From contig NZ_CP016210.1 of NCBI RefSeq assembly GCF_001682385.1, positions 2,728,001 to 2,792,000 on the forward strand: DNA of 64,000 bases. Reading direction: 5' to 3'. The position numbers and the translations under genes were made by a program. Shown one piece after another: positions 17,384 through 27,108 of the stretch. The stretch is from Azoarcus olearius (GTDB lineage: Bacteria > Pseudomonadota > Gammaproteobacteria > Burkholderiales > Rhodocyclaceae). The first letter of the stretch is position 1. Every line of letters starts with the position of its first letter. Below the pieces are notes generated by a model. The model was not told where the DNA came from, searched no databases, and saw only the letters and a list, made by a program, of their open reading frames with translations.

Positions 17384-19348
17384 TTAGCCCTTCAGCTGCT
17401 CCAGGATCGCCGGATTCTCGAGCGTCGAGGTGTCCTGGGTGATCTCTTCGCCCTTGGCCAGCTGGCGCAGCAGGCGGCGCATGATCTTGCCGGAGCGGGT
17501 CTTGGGCAGGTTCTCACCGAAGCGGATGTCCTTCGGCTTGGCGATCGGCCCGATTTCGTGGCCGACCCAGTTCTGCAGTTCCTTGACCACGGCGGCAGCG
17601 GCTTCGCCGGTCGGACGGGCGCCCTTCAGCACCACGAAAGCGACGATGGCTTCACCGGTCAGGTCATCCGGACGGCCGACGACCGCAGCTTCGGCAACCT
17701 TCTCGTGGGCGACCAGCGCGGATTCGATTTCCATCGTGCCCATGCGGTGGCCGGAAACGTTCAGCACATCGTCGATACGGCCGGTGATGGTGAAGTAGCC
17801 GGTTTCCTTGTCGCGGATCGCACCGTCGCCGGCGAGGTAGAGCTTGCCCTTGAAGTCGTCCGGGTAGTAGGACTTCTTGAAGCGCTCCGGGTCGCCCCAG
17901 ATGGTGCGGATCATCGACGGCCACGGACGCTTGACCACCAGGATGCCGCCCTGGCCGTTGGGCACTTCGGTGCCGGTTTCATCGACCACGGCAGCCTGGA
18001 TGCCGGGGAAGGGCAGCGTGCACGAACCCGGCACCAGCGGGGTTGCGCCCGGCAGCGGGGTGATCATGTGGCCGCCGGTTTCGGTCTGCCAGAAGGTATC
18101 GACGATCGGGCAGCGGCCGCCGCCGACGTTCTCGTAGTACCACTCCCACGCCGCCGGGTTGATCGGCTCACCGACCGAACCCAGGATGCGCAGCGAGGAC
18201 AGGTCGTAGTTCTTCGGATGCACCGTCGGATTGTTGTCCGCGGCCTTGATCAGCGAACGGATGGCGGTCGGCGCGGTGTAGAAGATGTTGACCTTGTGGT
18301 CCTGGATCATCTTCCAGAAGCGGCCGGCGTCCGGGTAGGTCGGCACGCCTTCGAACACGATTTCGGTGCTGCCGCAGGCGAGCGGGCCGTAGGTGATGTA
18401 GGTGTGGCCGGTGACCCAGCCGATGTCCGCGGTGCACCAGAAGACGTCGCTCGGCTTGATGTCGAACGTGTACTTCATGGTCAGGATCGCGTGCAGCAGG
18501 TAGCCGCCGGTGGAGTGCTGGACGCCCTTCGGCTTGCCGGTGGAGCCCGAGGTGTAGAGCAGGAACAGCGGATGCTCGGCATCGACCCATTCCGGCTCGC
18601 AGACGTCGGACTGGCTGGCCACCACGTCGTGGTACCAGACGTCGCGGCCGGCGACGAAGGCCACGTCGGCCCCGGTGCGCTTGACCACGAACACGTTCTT
18701 GATGGTTTCGCAGCCGCCCAGCGACAGCGCCTCGTCGGCGATCGGCTTCAGCGGCAGGGCCTTGCCGCCGCGGAACTGGCCGTCGGAGGTGATCAGCGCC
18801 ACGGCGCCGGCATCGTTGATGCGGTCGCGCAGGGCCTGGGCGGAGAAGCCGCCGAACACGATGGAGTGGGTGGCGCCGATACGGGCGCAGGCCTGCATCG
18901 CGACGACGCCTTCGATCGACATCGGCAGGTAGATGACGACGCGGTCGCCCTTCTTGATGCCGGAAGCGCGCAGCGCATTGGCGAACTTGCAGACGCGGCC
19001 CAGCAGGTCCTTGTAGGTGACGCGGGTGACTTCGCCGCTGTCGGCTTCGAAGATCAGCGCGACCTTGTCGCCCAGGCCCTTCTCGACGTTGCGGTCGAGG
19101 CAGTTGTAGGACACGTTCAGCTGGCCGTCGGCGAACCACTTGAAGAACGGCGCGTTGCTCTCGTCCAGAACCTGCGTGAAGGGCTTCTTCCAGTCGATCA
19201 GCTCACGGGCGTTGCGCGCCCAGTAGCCCTCGTAGTCTTGTTCCGCTTCCTTGCACAGCGCCCAGTAGGCCTCCATGCCGGATACGGCAGCATTCTTCAC
19301 CACTTCTTCCGAGGGGTTGTAAATGCGGACCTGTTGTTCGTTGGACAT
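17384..19348 (-). CDS. acs: Acetyl-CoA synthetase
   Basis: A 654-residue AMP-forming ligase that converts acetate, ATP and CoA to acetyl-CoA, with the normal length for Acs. Seen: the P-loop-like [20 protein letters not shown], the [13 protein letters not shown] segment typical of Acs, [18 protein letters not shown], and the C-terminal TRSGKIMRR whose lysine is the usual acetylation site. The ATG at 19348 is preferred over the GTG at 19354 because GGAGAGG is then correctly spaced. It is upstream, on the same strand, of the SLC5/STAC kinase cluster, and CrbS-type systems are known to control acs. The product would also handle the acetyl-CoA/acetate flux of aromatic breakdown. Confidence 0.97.
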   Translation of the reverse strand: MSNEQQVRIYNPSEEVVKNAAVSGMEAYWALCKEAEQDYEGYWARNARELIDWKKPFTQVLDESNAPFFKWFADGQLNVSYNCLDRNVEKGLGDKVALIFEADSGEVTRVTYKDLLGRVCKFANALRASGIKKGDRVVIYLPMSIEGVVAMQACARIGATHSIVFGGFSAQALRDRINDAGAVALITSDGQFRGGKALPLKPIADEALSLGGCETIKNVFVVKRTGADVAFVAGRDVWYHDVVASQSDVCEPEWVDAEHPLFLLYTSGSTGKPKGVQHSTGGYLLHAILTMKYTFDIKPSDVFWCTADIGWVTGHTYITYGPLACGSTEIVFEGVPTYPDAGRFWKMIQDHKVNIFYTAPTAIRSLIKAADNNPTVHPKNYDLSSLRILGSVGEPINPAAWEWYYENVGGGRCPIVDTFWQTETGGHMITPLPGATPLVPGSCTLPFPGIQAAVVDETGTEVPNGQGGILVVKRPWPSMIRTIWGDPERFKKSYYPDDFKGKLYLAGDGAIRDKETGYFTITGRIDDVLNVSGHRMGTMEIESALVAHEKVAEAAVVGRPDDLTGEAIVAFVVLKGARPTGEAAAAVVKELQNWVGHEIGPIAKPKDIRFGENLPKTRSGKIMRRLLRQLAKGEEITQDTSTLENPAILEQLKG

Positions 19349-19629
19349 GCTCACCTCTCCTCAACGTATCAAAGGGTTGAAGCTGACCCGGACGGGTCGG
19401 CTGGTGTTTTCCAGCCTTGATCTGGCCGCGCGCCCTGCCGCGGAATGCAGGGCATTTAAGAACAGCTATCTTACACAGGACTTACACGCCATCGAGCACG
19501 AAAAAACGCCTCGGATGCTAGAATTCAATGCTTCGCTGCAGCAAAAATCCGGCATTCCAGCCCCCTGGCACCGCCCGCCTGCAACCGAAGCCCACCCATC
19601 ACCCGTTCCTGCACCGGAGACCTTGCGCC

Positions 19630-21162
19630 ATGACCGTGATTCGCGAAGAAGACCTCATCCAGTCCATCGCGGATGCCTTCCAGTACATCAGCTACTACCA
19701 TCCGCTCGACTACATCAAGGCGCTCGGTGAAGCGTACGAACGCGAGGAAAGCCCCGCCGCGAAGGACGCGATTGCGCAGATCCTCACCAATTCACGCATG
19801 TGCGCCGAAGGCCACCGCCCCATCTGCCAGGACACCGGCATCGCCGTGGTCTTCCTCAAGGTCGGCATGAACGTGCAGTGGGACGCCAAGATGAGCGTCC
19901 AGGAGATGGTCAACGAAGGCGTGCGCCGCGCCTACAACCACCCGGACAACAAGCTGCGCGCCTCGGTGCTGCTCGATCCCGCCGGCGCGCGCAAGAACTC
20001 CAAGGACAACACGCCGGCCGTTGTGCACTACGAGATCGTGCCGGGCGATCACGTCGAAATCACCTGTGCGGCCAAGGGCGGCGGCTCGGAAAACAAGTCG
20101 AAGATGGTCATGCTCAACCCGTCCGATTCCATCGTCGACTGGGTGCTGAAGACCGTGCCGACCATGGGCGCCGGCTGGTGTCCGCCGGGCATCCTCGGCA
20201 TCGGCATCGGCGGCACGCCGGAAAAGGCGATGCTGCTGGCCAAGGAATCGCTGATGGCGCCGGTGGACATCCATGAGCTGAAGGAAAAGGCCGCCTCCGG
20301 CGCCGCGCTGTCGCGCGTCGAGGAACTGCGCCTCGAACTGATGGAAAAGGTGAACGCGCTCGGCATCGGCGCCCAGGGCCTCGGCGGCCTCACCACCGTG
20401 CTCGACGTCAAGATCATGGACTACCCGACCCACGCGGCCTCGCTGCCGGTGGCGATGATCCCGAACTGCGCGGCCACCCGCCACGTGCATTTCGAACTCG
20501 ACGGCTCCGGCCCGGCCAAGCTCGAAACGCCCAAGCTCGAAGACTGGCCCGCCGTGACCTGGAAGGCCGACACCAACGTCGCCACCCGGGTGAATCTCGA
20601 CACCCTGACCAAGGAAGAAGTCGCGTCCTGGAAGCCGGGCCAGATCCTGCTGCTCAACGGCAAGATGCTCACCGGCCGCGACGCCGCGCACAAGCGCATC
20701 CAGGACATGCTGGCCAAGGGCGAGAAGCTGCCGGTCGATTTCACCAACCGCGTCATCTACTACGTCGGCCCGGTCGATCCGGTGCGCGACGAAGTCGTCG
20801 GCCCGGCCGGCCCCACCACCGCCACCCGCATGGACAAGTTCACCCGCATGATGCTGGAGCAGACCGGCCTCATCTCGATGATCGGCAAGTCCGAGCGCGG
20901 CCCGGTCGCGATCGATGCGATCCGCGACAACAAGTCCGCCTACCTGATGGCGGTCGGCGGCTCCGCCTACCTCGTCTCCAAGGCGATCAAGGAAGCCAAG
21001 GTCGTCGGCTTTGCGGACCTCGGCATGGAAGCGATCTACGAATTCACCGTGCAGGACATGCCGGTGACCGTGGCGGTCGATTCCACCGGCACCAGCGTGC
21101 ACAACACCGGCCCGAAGGAATGGCAGGCGAAGATCGGCAAGATCCCGGTCGCCGTGGCCTGA
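19630..21162 (+). CDS. fumA: Fumarate hydratase, class I (iron-sulphur)
   Basis: 510 residues. Class I (4Fe-4S, oxygen-sensitive) fumarase of the TCA cycle, interconverting fumarate and malate; it is unrelated to FumC. Cluster cysteines are seen at C66 (HRPICQDTG) and in GAGWCPPGI and IPNCAATRH; GGSENKSKM and the C-terminal TGTSVHNTGP are also typical. The frame is open upstream of 19630, but MTVIREEDLI is the family's N-terminus. Divergent from acs across 281 bases. A clear intrinsic terminator follows. Gentisate breakdown in this window produces fumarate directly. Confidence 0.95.
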   Translation: MTVIREEDLIQSIADAFQYISYYHPLDYIKALGEAYEREESPAAKDAIAQILTNSRMCAEGHRPICQDTGIAVVFLKVGMNVQWDAKMSVQEMVNEGVRRAYNHPDNKLRASVLLDPAGARKNSKDNTPAVVHYEIVPGDHVEITCAAKGGGSENKSKMVMLNPSDSIVDWVLKTVPTMGAGWCPPGILGIGIGGTPEKAMLLAKESLMAPVDIHELKEKAASGAALSRVEELRLELMEKVNALGIGAQGLGGLTTVLDVKIMDYPTHAASLPVAMIPNCAATRHVHFELDGSGPAKLETPKLEDWPAVTWKADTNVATRVNLDTLTKEEVASWKPGQILLLNGKMLTGRDAAHKRIQDMLAKGEKLPVDFTNRVIYYVGPVDPVRDEVVGPAGPTTATRMDKFTRMMLEQTGLISMIGKSERGPVAIDAIRDNKSAYLMAVGGSAYLVSKAIKEAKVVGFADLGMEAIYEFTVQDMPVTVAVDSTGTSVHNTGPKEWQAKIGKIPVAVA

Positions 21163-21185
21163 GCATCGGCAGACAGCGGCAAACA

Positions 21186-21222
21186 AAAAGCCCGGCGGGG
21201 ATTTCCCCCGCCGGGCTTTTTT
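21186..21222 (+). terminator. Intrinsic terminator after fumarase
   Basis: GCCCGGCGGGG at 21190-21200 pairs with CCCCGCCGGGC at 21206-21216 around a five-base loop, followed by six T residues, and preceded by A residues that would make it work in both directions. Confidence 0.92.
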
Positions 21223-21288
21223 CTTCGCACTACCACTGCCGGTCGCTACACCGACCGCCGCCGCGACGGCCTTCGCGGCGGGAGATGT

Positions 21289-21579
21289 TCAGTGGTAGCG
21301 CGGCATACAGGACATGCCGGTGAATTCGAACGGGAACGCTTCGGGCTTGCCTTCGACGGGTTCGAGGTCCCACAGATACTTGCCACCCAACACCTGCAGG
21401 CGGCGCAGCGCCTGCGAGGACAGGTGACAGTTTTCGAAGCAGCCCAGGCCCGCGCGGAACGGGCCGATCTCCACACCCAGGGTCAGCAGCTCGTCGGCAT
21501 CCTTCTCGAGCGCGTAGATATCACCCTGATACTCGCTGGCGAGCGTCTCGCCGGCCTTGGAACGACTGATAGTGGCCAT
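21289..21579 (-). CDS. Small uncharacterised protein
   Basis: 96 residues, not recognised. Soluble and mixed in composition, starting MATISRSKAGETLASEYQG, with a GCFENCHLS segment (two Cys four apart) in the middle and a third Cys in the C-terminal MSCMPRYH. The codon positions look like a real high-GC gene, and no better frame competes on either strand. The ribosome site is weak. It sits between fumarase (convergent, with the terminator between them) and nnrS (same strand, upstream). The spaced cysteines could bind metal, but this is a guess. Confidence 0.6.
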   Translation of the reverse strand: MATISRSKAGETLASEYQGDIYALEKDADELLTLGVEIGPFRAGLGCFENCHLSSQALRRLQVLGGKYLWDLEPVEGKPEAFPFEFTGMSCMPRYH

Positions 21580-21729
21580 GACTCAAGACCCGCTGACGGG
21601 GTTAAAAAAAATGAAGAGTGATTAATCCTCGCAGAACCGTCAAGGCAATACCATGAACAAGTTCACAAAACGGGACAGGCACCGCGGCTTTTTTGCACTG
21701 CGCGGCCCTGCCGGGGTTTCGAGAGCGCG

Positions 21730-22920
21730 CTACCCCTCCTTGCCGTCGATGCGCGGGCGCAGCAGGATCGGCACGTAGCGCACCAGGTACAGGCAGAACG
21801 CCAGCGCCCAGGCGAGCGCGGCGATCAGCACCCCGCCCCAGGCAAGCGCGGGCAGCGCCAACAGCGTGATCACCCGTGCCGCCGCCGCGGCCAGCACCGC
21901 ACCGTAGGCCCAGCTCTCCAGCTTGCCCGCTTCCAGCATGCGGCCGGTGTGGCCGAGCGCGGTGCGGGTGATCATGCCGAGGATCAGCCCTCCGGTGGCG
22001 CCGATGGCGAACGCATGAACCGCGGCCGAGCGCGCCACCCACCCCCATTGCGACGCGGCGACGAGCGCCAAGCCGAGCGGAATCCACAGGTGGCCCAGAT
22101 GGAGGATCCACAGCAGCGGTCTGGCCAGCGCCGCGCGCGGATTCCAGCCCACGCAGCGCACCGTCTGCAGCACCGCGGCAAGCAGCGCCAGACCGCCGGC
22201 GAGGACCGGGACCCATTGCAGCGCCCACAGCACCAGCGCGGCGGCGGTCGTGCCGATCGCCGCCGCGTCCAGGCGCGGATTGCGCCACTGCCAGATGCCG
22301 CGCAGCGCATTGAAGGTGAACATCGGAATCACCCGGCCGCCGATCGCGGTTTCGATGACGACCACGAGGGCGAGGCCGAAATGCACCGCCTGCAGCGGGT
22401 CCCATGTGACAAGGCCGAGCTGGGCGAGATGGAAGGCGAGATTGCCCAGCGTCAGCAGCACAAGCAGCGCCGGCAGGAAGTAGTTGCGCGTGCTGCGCGC
22501 CTTTACCAGCACGCGGGCGAGCGCAAACGCGGCAAGCGGCAGGAAGGCCAGATCGACGGCGGCGGCCCAGGGGCCGCTGCCGAAGGCCATTGCGAGCCGG
22601 CCCGCCAGCCATAACCCGGCGAGTGCCGCCAGCCGGGCGCCGGTGGGTGTGGGCAGCCCGGTCCAGTTGCGGCCGGCGGTAAACAGGAAGCCGACGATCA
22701 CCGCCACCGCAAAGCCGAACAGCATTTCGTGCGCATGCCACCACATCGAGGGCATGGGCGGCGCGAACAGACCGCCCAGCATCGCCACCCAGGCAGGAAT
22801 CGCGAGCGCGGCAAACGACGCTGCGAGCAGGTAAAACGGGCGAAAGCCGAGCGCGAAGGGGGCGAAGCCCTTCGGCGCGGCGCGTTTCAAGGTGGGTTCT
22901 TCCAGCGGAATCAGAGCCAT
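21730..22920 (-). CDS. nnrS: NnrS family membrane protein
   Basis: 396 residues, almost entirely about twelve membrane helices. NnrS proteins are haem- and copper-containing membrane proteins linked to nitric oxide stress and denitrification. The N-terminal FAPFALGFRPFYLLAA and MWWHAHEMLFGFAVAVIVGFL segments, with the conserved histidine pair, are characteristic, as is GRNWTGLPTPTG. The start MALIPLEEP at 22920 is preceded by GAGAGG and fits the family; the frame is open 61 codons further upstream. No denitrification genes are in the window and I saw no FNR/NNR-type box upstream. Confidence 0.9.
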   Translation of the reverse strand: MALIPLEEPTLKRAAPKGFAPFALGFRPFYLLAASFAALAIPAWVAMLGGLFAPPMPSMWWHAHEMLFGFAVAVIVGFLFTAGRNWTGLPTPTGARLAALAGLWLAGRLAMAFGSGPWAAAVDLAFLPLAAFALARVLVKARSTRNYFLPALLVLLTLGNLAFHLAQLGLVTWDPLQAVHFGLALVVVIETAIGGRVIPMFTFNALRGIWQWRNPRLDAAAIGTTAAALVLWALQWVPVLAGGLALLAAVLQTVRCVGWNPRAALARPLLWILHLGHLWIPLGLALVAASQWGWVARSAAVHAFAIGATGGLILGMITRTALGHTGRMLEAGKLESWAYGAVLAAAAARVITLLALPALAWGGVLIAALAWALAFCLYLVRYVPILLRPRIDGKEG

Positions 22921-23115
22921 CTGCCAGTCCTCTCGGGGTTCACAAACGGCGCCGTCATGGCGCGCGATGCCGGGGCTCGCATGGCCCCTTGCAGCGCAGT
23001 ATGGTGAGCCGCCCGCCCGACCTCCTTGACCCAGGATAAGTCCGGCACGGCGCGGACATTGCCACGGAGGCGTTAGAATCGGCGGCTCCCACCCGCCCCG
23101 CATTCCGCCCAGACC

Positions 23116-24186
23116 GTGCCGCCGTCCGCTCCCTCATCCTTGCCCACCGACTCCTTCGCCACCCCGCTGCGGCTCGCGATCAACGGCTACGGCCGCATCG
23201 GCCGCTGCTTCCTGCGCGCGCTGCGCGAGTCCGGGCGGCGCGACGCCTTTCGCGTGGTAGCAATCAACGAGCCTGCCGACCTCGCCAGCATCGCCTACCT
23301 CACCCGTTTCGATTCGACCCACGGCCGCTTTCCGGGCCGGGTGGATGCCGACGAGGACAGTCTGCTGATCGACGGCGAGCGGATCGCGGTGAGTCACGCC
23401 ACCACGCCGGAGGCGGTGGATTGGGCCGGGCTGGAGATCGACCTGGTGGTGGAGTGCTCAGGCCAGTACGGCGACCGCGCCGGCCTTACGCGTTTTCTCG
23501 ACGCGGGCTGTCCGCGCCTGCTGCTGTCCCACCCCGCGAACAGCGCCGCCGACGTAGACGCCACCATCGTCCATGGCATCAACCAGCACCTGCTGCGCGG
23601 CAACGAGCGCATCGTCTCCAACGCCTCGTGCACCACCAACGCGGTCGTACCGGTGCTCGACCTGCTGCACGCCGAACTCGGGCTGGAGCAGGTGTTGCTG
23701 ACCACGCTGCACTCGGTCATGAACGACCAGCCGCTGATCGACGGCTACCACCATTCCGACCTGCGCCGCACGCGCTCGGCGATGCAGTCGATCATTCCGG
23801 TATCGACCGGGCTGGCGCGCGGCGTGGAACGCCTGCTACCGGGGCTTGCCGGGCGCGTGCAGGCCAAGGCCATCCGGGTGCCGACGCACAACGTGTCCGC
23901 GATCGACCTGGTGCTCGCGCTGGAACGCGACACCGACGCCGGTCAGGTCAACCGCCTGCTGCGCGATGCCGCCGCGGGGCCTTATGCCGGACTGCTCGCC
24001 TACAGCGACGACCCCCATGCTTCGATCGACTTCAACCACGACCCGCATTCGGCCATCGTGGATGGCGCCCAGACGCGCATGAACGGCCCGCGCCTGCTCA
24101 ATCTCATGGTGTGGTTCGACAACGAATGGGGTTTCGCCAACCGCATGGTCGACGTCGCCGCCCACTGGCTACGGCCGCGCGCCTGA
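23116..24186 (+). CDS. epd: D-erythrose-4-phosphate dehydrogenase
   Basis: 356 residues from a GTG start. GAPDH superfamily; Epd makes 4-phosphoerythronate for pyridoxal 5'-phosphate synthesis. Rossmann motif INGYGRIGR at 22-30, nucleophile C172 in SNASCTTN, H199 in TTLHSVMND. Epd rather than GapA is indicated by the SHP segment (LLLSHPANSAADVDATIVHGIN), DFNHDPHSAIVDGAQTRM and WFDNEWGFANRM. The first 17 residues precede the fold and may be excess; a later start cannot be excluded. A role as a GAPDH paralogue remains possible. Confidence 0.87.
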   Translation: MPPSAPSSLPTDSFATPLRLAINGYGRIGRCFLRALRESGRRDAFRVVAINEPADLASIAYLTRFDSTHGRFPGRVDADEDSLLIDGERIAVSHATTPEAVDWAGLEIDLVVECSGQYGDRAGLTRFLDAGCPRLLLSHPANSAADVDATIVHGINQHLLRGNERIVSNASCTTNAVVPVLDLLHAELGLEQVLLTTLHSVMNDQPLIDGYHHSDLRRTRSAMQSIIPVSTGLARGVERLLPGLAGRVQAKAIRVPTHNVSAIDLVLALERDTDAGQVNRLLRDAAAGPYAGLLAYSDDPHASIDFNHDPHSAIVDGAQTRMNGPRLLNLMVWFDNEWGFANRMVDVAAHWLRPRA

Positions 24187-25095
24187 TCAGGGCGTTGCCA
24201 CTGGCGCGGACAACAGGTCCGAAATCAGCCGGCGCAGCCAGCGATTGCCGGGATCGTGGTGATAGCGCTCGTGCCAGTGCTGCTTGACCGCGTAATCCGG
24301 TAGCTCGAACGGCACCGGAAAGGTCCGGAAGCGCCCCCGCCCCGCAAGCACTTCGGCCAGCCGGGCCGGAATCGTCACCAGCAGATCGGTGTGCTCCACC
24401 ACGAAGGCGACGCCGAGGAAGTTGGGCACCGCCAGCGCCACCCGCCGGCTGATGTTCTGGCGCGCGATCTCGCGGTCGAGGATCAGGTGGCCGGTGCCGG
24501 AACTGCTCACCACCGCATGTTCCTCGGCCTCGAACTGGGCCAGGCTCAGCGTCTCGCGTATCCGCGGGTGGTCCGCATTGGCCATGCACACGTAGCGCTG
24601 GCGGAACAGCGCCTGCTGGTAGAACCCGGCCTCCAGCTGCGGAATGAAGCCGAGCGCAAGGTCCGCCTCACCCGCCTCCAGCATCTTGGCCGTCTCGGTG
24701 GAGAGGTGGGCGATGTCGATCCGGATGCCCGGCGCGGTGGCGCGCAGGTGCGCCCACAACCGCGGCAGCAGCACCAACTGGCTGATGTCGGTCATGCAGA
24801 TGCGGAAACTGCGCTGCGCGGAAGACGGATCGAACGCGGTGCGCCGGCCCAGCGCCGCGGCCAGCGCGTCCAGCGCCGCACGGATCGGCTGCACCAGCTC
24901 CTCGCCGAGCGGCGTCGGCTCCATGCCGGTGGAGGTGCGCACGAACAGCGGATCGCCGAAGTGCTCGCGCAGCTTGCCCAGCGCAATGCTCACCGCCGGC
25001 TGGCCCAGGCCCAGGTTGTCGGCCGCGCGGGTCACGCTGCGCGTCTTGTAAATCTCGTCGAACACCGTCAGCAGGCGTACCTCCAGTGACTGCAC
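24187..25095 (-). CDS. LysR-type regulator of the 3-hydroxybenzoate/gentisate operon
   Basis: 302 residues. N-terminal winged HTH (RSVTRAADNLGLGQPAVSIALGKLRE, about residues 19-44) and a periplasmic-binding-protein-like effector domain ending near residue 290. It is divergent from the gentisate dioxygenase gene, the arrangement of regulators such as MhbR or NagR, so 3-hydroxybenzoate or gentisate is the likely inducer. A T-N11-A palindrome lies 14 bases upstream of its start (25109-25123), suiting autoregulation and activation of the divergent operon. Its stop lies directly against the epd stop. Confidence 0.93.
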   Translation of the reverse strand: MQSLEVRLLTVFDEIYKTRSVTRAADNLGLGQPAVSIALGKLREHFGDPLFVRTSTGMEPTPLGEELVQPIRAALDALAAALGRRTAFDPSSAQRSFRICMTDISQLVLLPRLWAHLRATAPGIRIDIAHLSTETAKMLEAGEADLALGFIPQLEAGFYQQALFRQRYVCMANADHPRIRETLSLAQFEAEEHAVVSSSGTGHLILDREIARQNISRRVALAVPNFLGVAFVVEHTDLLVTIPARLAEVLAGRGRFRTFPVPFELPDYAVKQHWHERYHHDPGNRWLRRLISDLLSAPVATP

Positions 25096-25108
25096 GGCTC
25101 GCCCCTTT

Positions 25109-25123
25109 ATTCGATTATCGAAT
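25109..25123. promoter_or_regulatory. Candidate LysR operator (T-N11-A palindrome)
   Basis: ATTCGATTATCGAAT is a perfect 15-base inverted repeat matching the T-N11-A consensus of LysR-type regulators, placed between the LysR gene and the gentisate operon. A second inverted repeat, ATGGAT-N5-ATCCAT, lies at 25145-25161 and may be the activation half-site. Binding is inferred. Confidence 0.6.
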
Positions 25124-25263
25124 GCAATGAATTAACGGCATTGAATGGATCAATTATCCATCGATCCGTAGAGTTCGCCTACCACAACGAAAGCCACCCT
25201 TCCCTGACCCGCATCAAGTTTCATGCATTTGGCAAGGATGGACGAACGAGGAGGAAAGCGAAC

Positions 25264-26301
25264 ATGCAGGAGCTTGGCCGTCTGGAAGACTTGCCCGCGG
25301 ATTACCGCGCCGCACTGACCGCGCAGAACCTGGTGCCGCTGTGGCCCAGCCTGCGCGCGGTGCTGCCCCCGGGCAAACCCGGCACCCGTACCACCCCCAC
25401 CCACTGGTCCTACGAGGCGCTGCGCCCCCTGCTGCTGCAGGCCGGCGAGCTGACCCCGATCGAAAAGGCGGAGCGCCGCGTGCTGGTGCTCGCCAACCCC
25501 GGCCACGGGCTGGAGAAGATGCAGGCCAGCGCCTGCATGTACCTCGGCATGCAGCTGCTGCTGCCCAAGGAATGGGCGCCCGCGCACAAGCACACGCCCA
25601 ACGCGGTACGCATGATCGTCGAGGGCAGCGGCGCCTACACCACGGTGGACGGCGAAAAATGCCCGATGAGCCGCGGCGACCTGATCCTGACCCCGACCGG
25701 GCTGTGGCACGAACACGGCCATGACGGCAGCGAGCCGGTGGTGTGGCTGGACGTGCTCGACCTGCCGCTGGTGTATTACATGGAAGCCTCCTACGTCACC
25801 GAAGGCAAGGCGCAGACCGTGACCGCCGAGGCGGCCGAACGGGCCTACCAGCGCGGTGGCGTGGTGCCCTCGCCGGTGTTCTCGCGCACCAGCAAGGCCT
25901 ACCCGATGCTGCGCTATCCCTGGGCCGACGCGCGCGCCGCGCTGGTGGCGCTCGCCGGGGCCGAACCCGGCATCGAGGCGGTGCAGGTCAGCTACGTCAA
26001 TCCGGAAACCGGCGCCCCGTGCGAAAACATCCTCGGCTTCTCGGCACTGATGCTGCGGCCCGGCGAAACCCTGCGCCTGCCGGCGCGTTCGCCGGCGATG
26101 GTGTTCCACCAGATCGAAGGCGGCGCCGACGTCGCCACCGACAGCCACGCGTTCACGCTCGCCGAGGCGGACACCTGCTGCGTGCCGGGCTTCACTCCGG
26201 TCACGCTGAAAAACCGCTCCGCCGACCAGCCAGCCTTCCTCTTCATCGCGGACGAAAGTCCGCTGCACAAGAAGCTGGGGCTGTACGAAGTGCGGCCCTG
26301 A
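25264..26301 (+). CDS. mhbD: Gentisate 1,2-dioxygenase
   Basis: A 345-residue bicupin Fe(II) dioxygenase that opens gentisate to maleylpyruvate. The first cupin carries the metal histidines H108 and H110 (APAHKHTPNAVR) and H149/H151 (GLWHEHGHDG); LILTPTGLWH is typical. The ATG at 25264 follows GAGGAAAG and is chosen over the in-frame codon at 25141. It is the first gene of a plus-strand operon with fumarylpyruvate hydrolase, 3-hydroxybenzoate 6-hydroxylase and maleylpyruvate isomerase. The symbol follows the Klebsiella mhb naming by function. Confidence 0.95.
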   Translation: MQELGRLEDLPADYRAALTAQNLVPLWPSLRAVLPPGKPGTRTTPTHWSYEALRPLLLQAGELTPIEKAERRVLVLANPGHGLEKMQASACMYLGMQLLLPKEWAPAHKHTPNAVRMIVEGSGAYTTVDGEKCPMSRGDLILTPTGLWHEHGHDGSEPVVWLDVLDLPLVYYMEASYVTEGKAQTVTAEAAERAYQRGGVVPSPVFSRTSKAYPMLRYPWADARAALVALAGAEPGIEAVQVSYVNPETGAPCENILGFSALMLRPGETLRLPARSPAMVFHQIEGGADVATDSHAFTLAEADTCCVPGFTPVTLKNRSADQPAFLFIADESPLHKKLGLYEVRP

Positions 26302-26355
26302 GCGACGCCCTCACCGGACCCACCGCACCCGAATCCCAAATAACGGAGATACCCG

Positions 26356-27066
26356 ATGTCCCAGACCCACTACCTGTGGAACCCCTCGCCGGTCTATTCG
26401 CTGCCGGTGAAGGGCGTCGATGCCCGCTTTCCGGTCAAGCGCATCTTCTGCGTCGGCCGCAACTACCACGCCCACGCGGTGGAAATGGGCCGCCCGGTCG
26501 ACAAATCGACCATGGCCCCCTTCTACTTCCTGAAGGACGCCTCCACGCTGGTGGAGTCCGGCGCCACCGTGCCCTACCCCACCGGCACCAGCAACTACCA
26601 CTACGAGATGGAACTGGTGGTGGCGATCGGCAAGGCGGGCTTCCGCGTCGCCGAGGCCGATGCCGACTCGCTCATCTACGGCTATGCCGCGGGCTTGGAC
26701 ATGACCCGCCGCGACTTGCAGCTGGTGGCCCGCGAACAGGGCCGCCCGTGGGACCTCGGCAAGAACTTCGAGAAGTCCGCGGTCTGCACCGAGATCATCC
26801 CTGCCGCCGGCGCCGCCGTGCTCGACAAGGGCGCGATCAACCTGCAGGTCAACGGCGAGACCAGGCAGAGCGCCGACCTCTCGATGCTGATCTGGAACAT
26901 CCGCGAAATCATCGCCGACCTGTCGAAGTTCTATCACCTGGAGCCGGGCGACCTGATCTACACCGGCACCCCGGAAGGCGTCGGCGCGGTCAAGAGCGGC
27001 GACCGCATCACCGGCCATATCGACGGCGTGGGCGACGTCGCGCTGGCGATCGGCGCCGCCGAGTAA
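26356..27066 (+). CDS. mhbH: Fumarylpyruvate hydrolase (FAH family)
   Basis: 236 residues. Splits fumarylpyruvate to fumarate and pyruvate, the last step of the gentisate pathway. FAH-fold features: FCVGRNYHAHAVEMG at the N-terminus, metal-binding E and D in YEMELVVAIGK and in the following Asp-rich part, and the closing DLIYTGTPEGVGAV. Length fits the short bacterial form. It follows the dioxygenase by 54 bases, with CGGAGA before the ATG. Confidence 0.94.
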   Translation: MSQTHYLWNPSPVYSLPVKGVDARFPVKRIFCVGRNYHAHAVEMGRPVDKSTMAPFYFLKDASTLVESGATVPYPTGTSNYHYEMELVVAIGKAGFRVAEADADSLIYGYAAGLDMTRRDLQLVAREQGRPWDLGKNFEKSAVCTEIIPAAGAAVLDKGAINLQVNGETRQSADLSMLIWNIREIIADLSKFYHLEPGDLIYTGTPEGVGAVKSGDRITGHIDGVGDVALAIGAAE

Positions 27067-27108
27067 TCCTGTGCGGCGCCGCAATCACCTCATCCGGAGG
27101 AGACAGAC

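Noticed and set aside
23116-24186. Annotation as the glycolytic GapA
   Set aside because: The SHP segment, HDPHSAIVDG and overall pattern match Epd more closely; the GapA function cannot be fully excluded without an assay.
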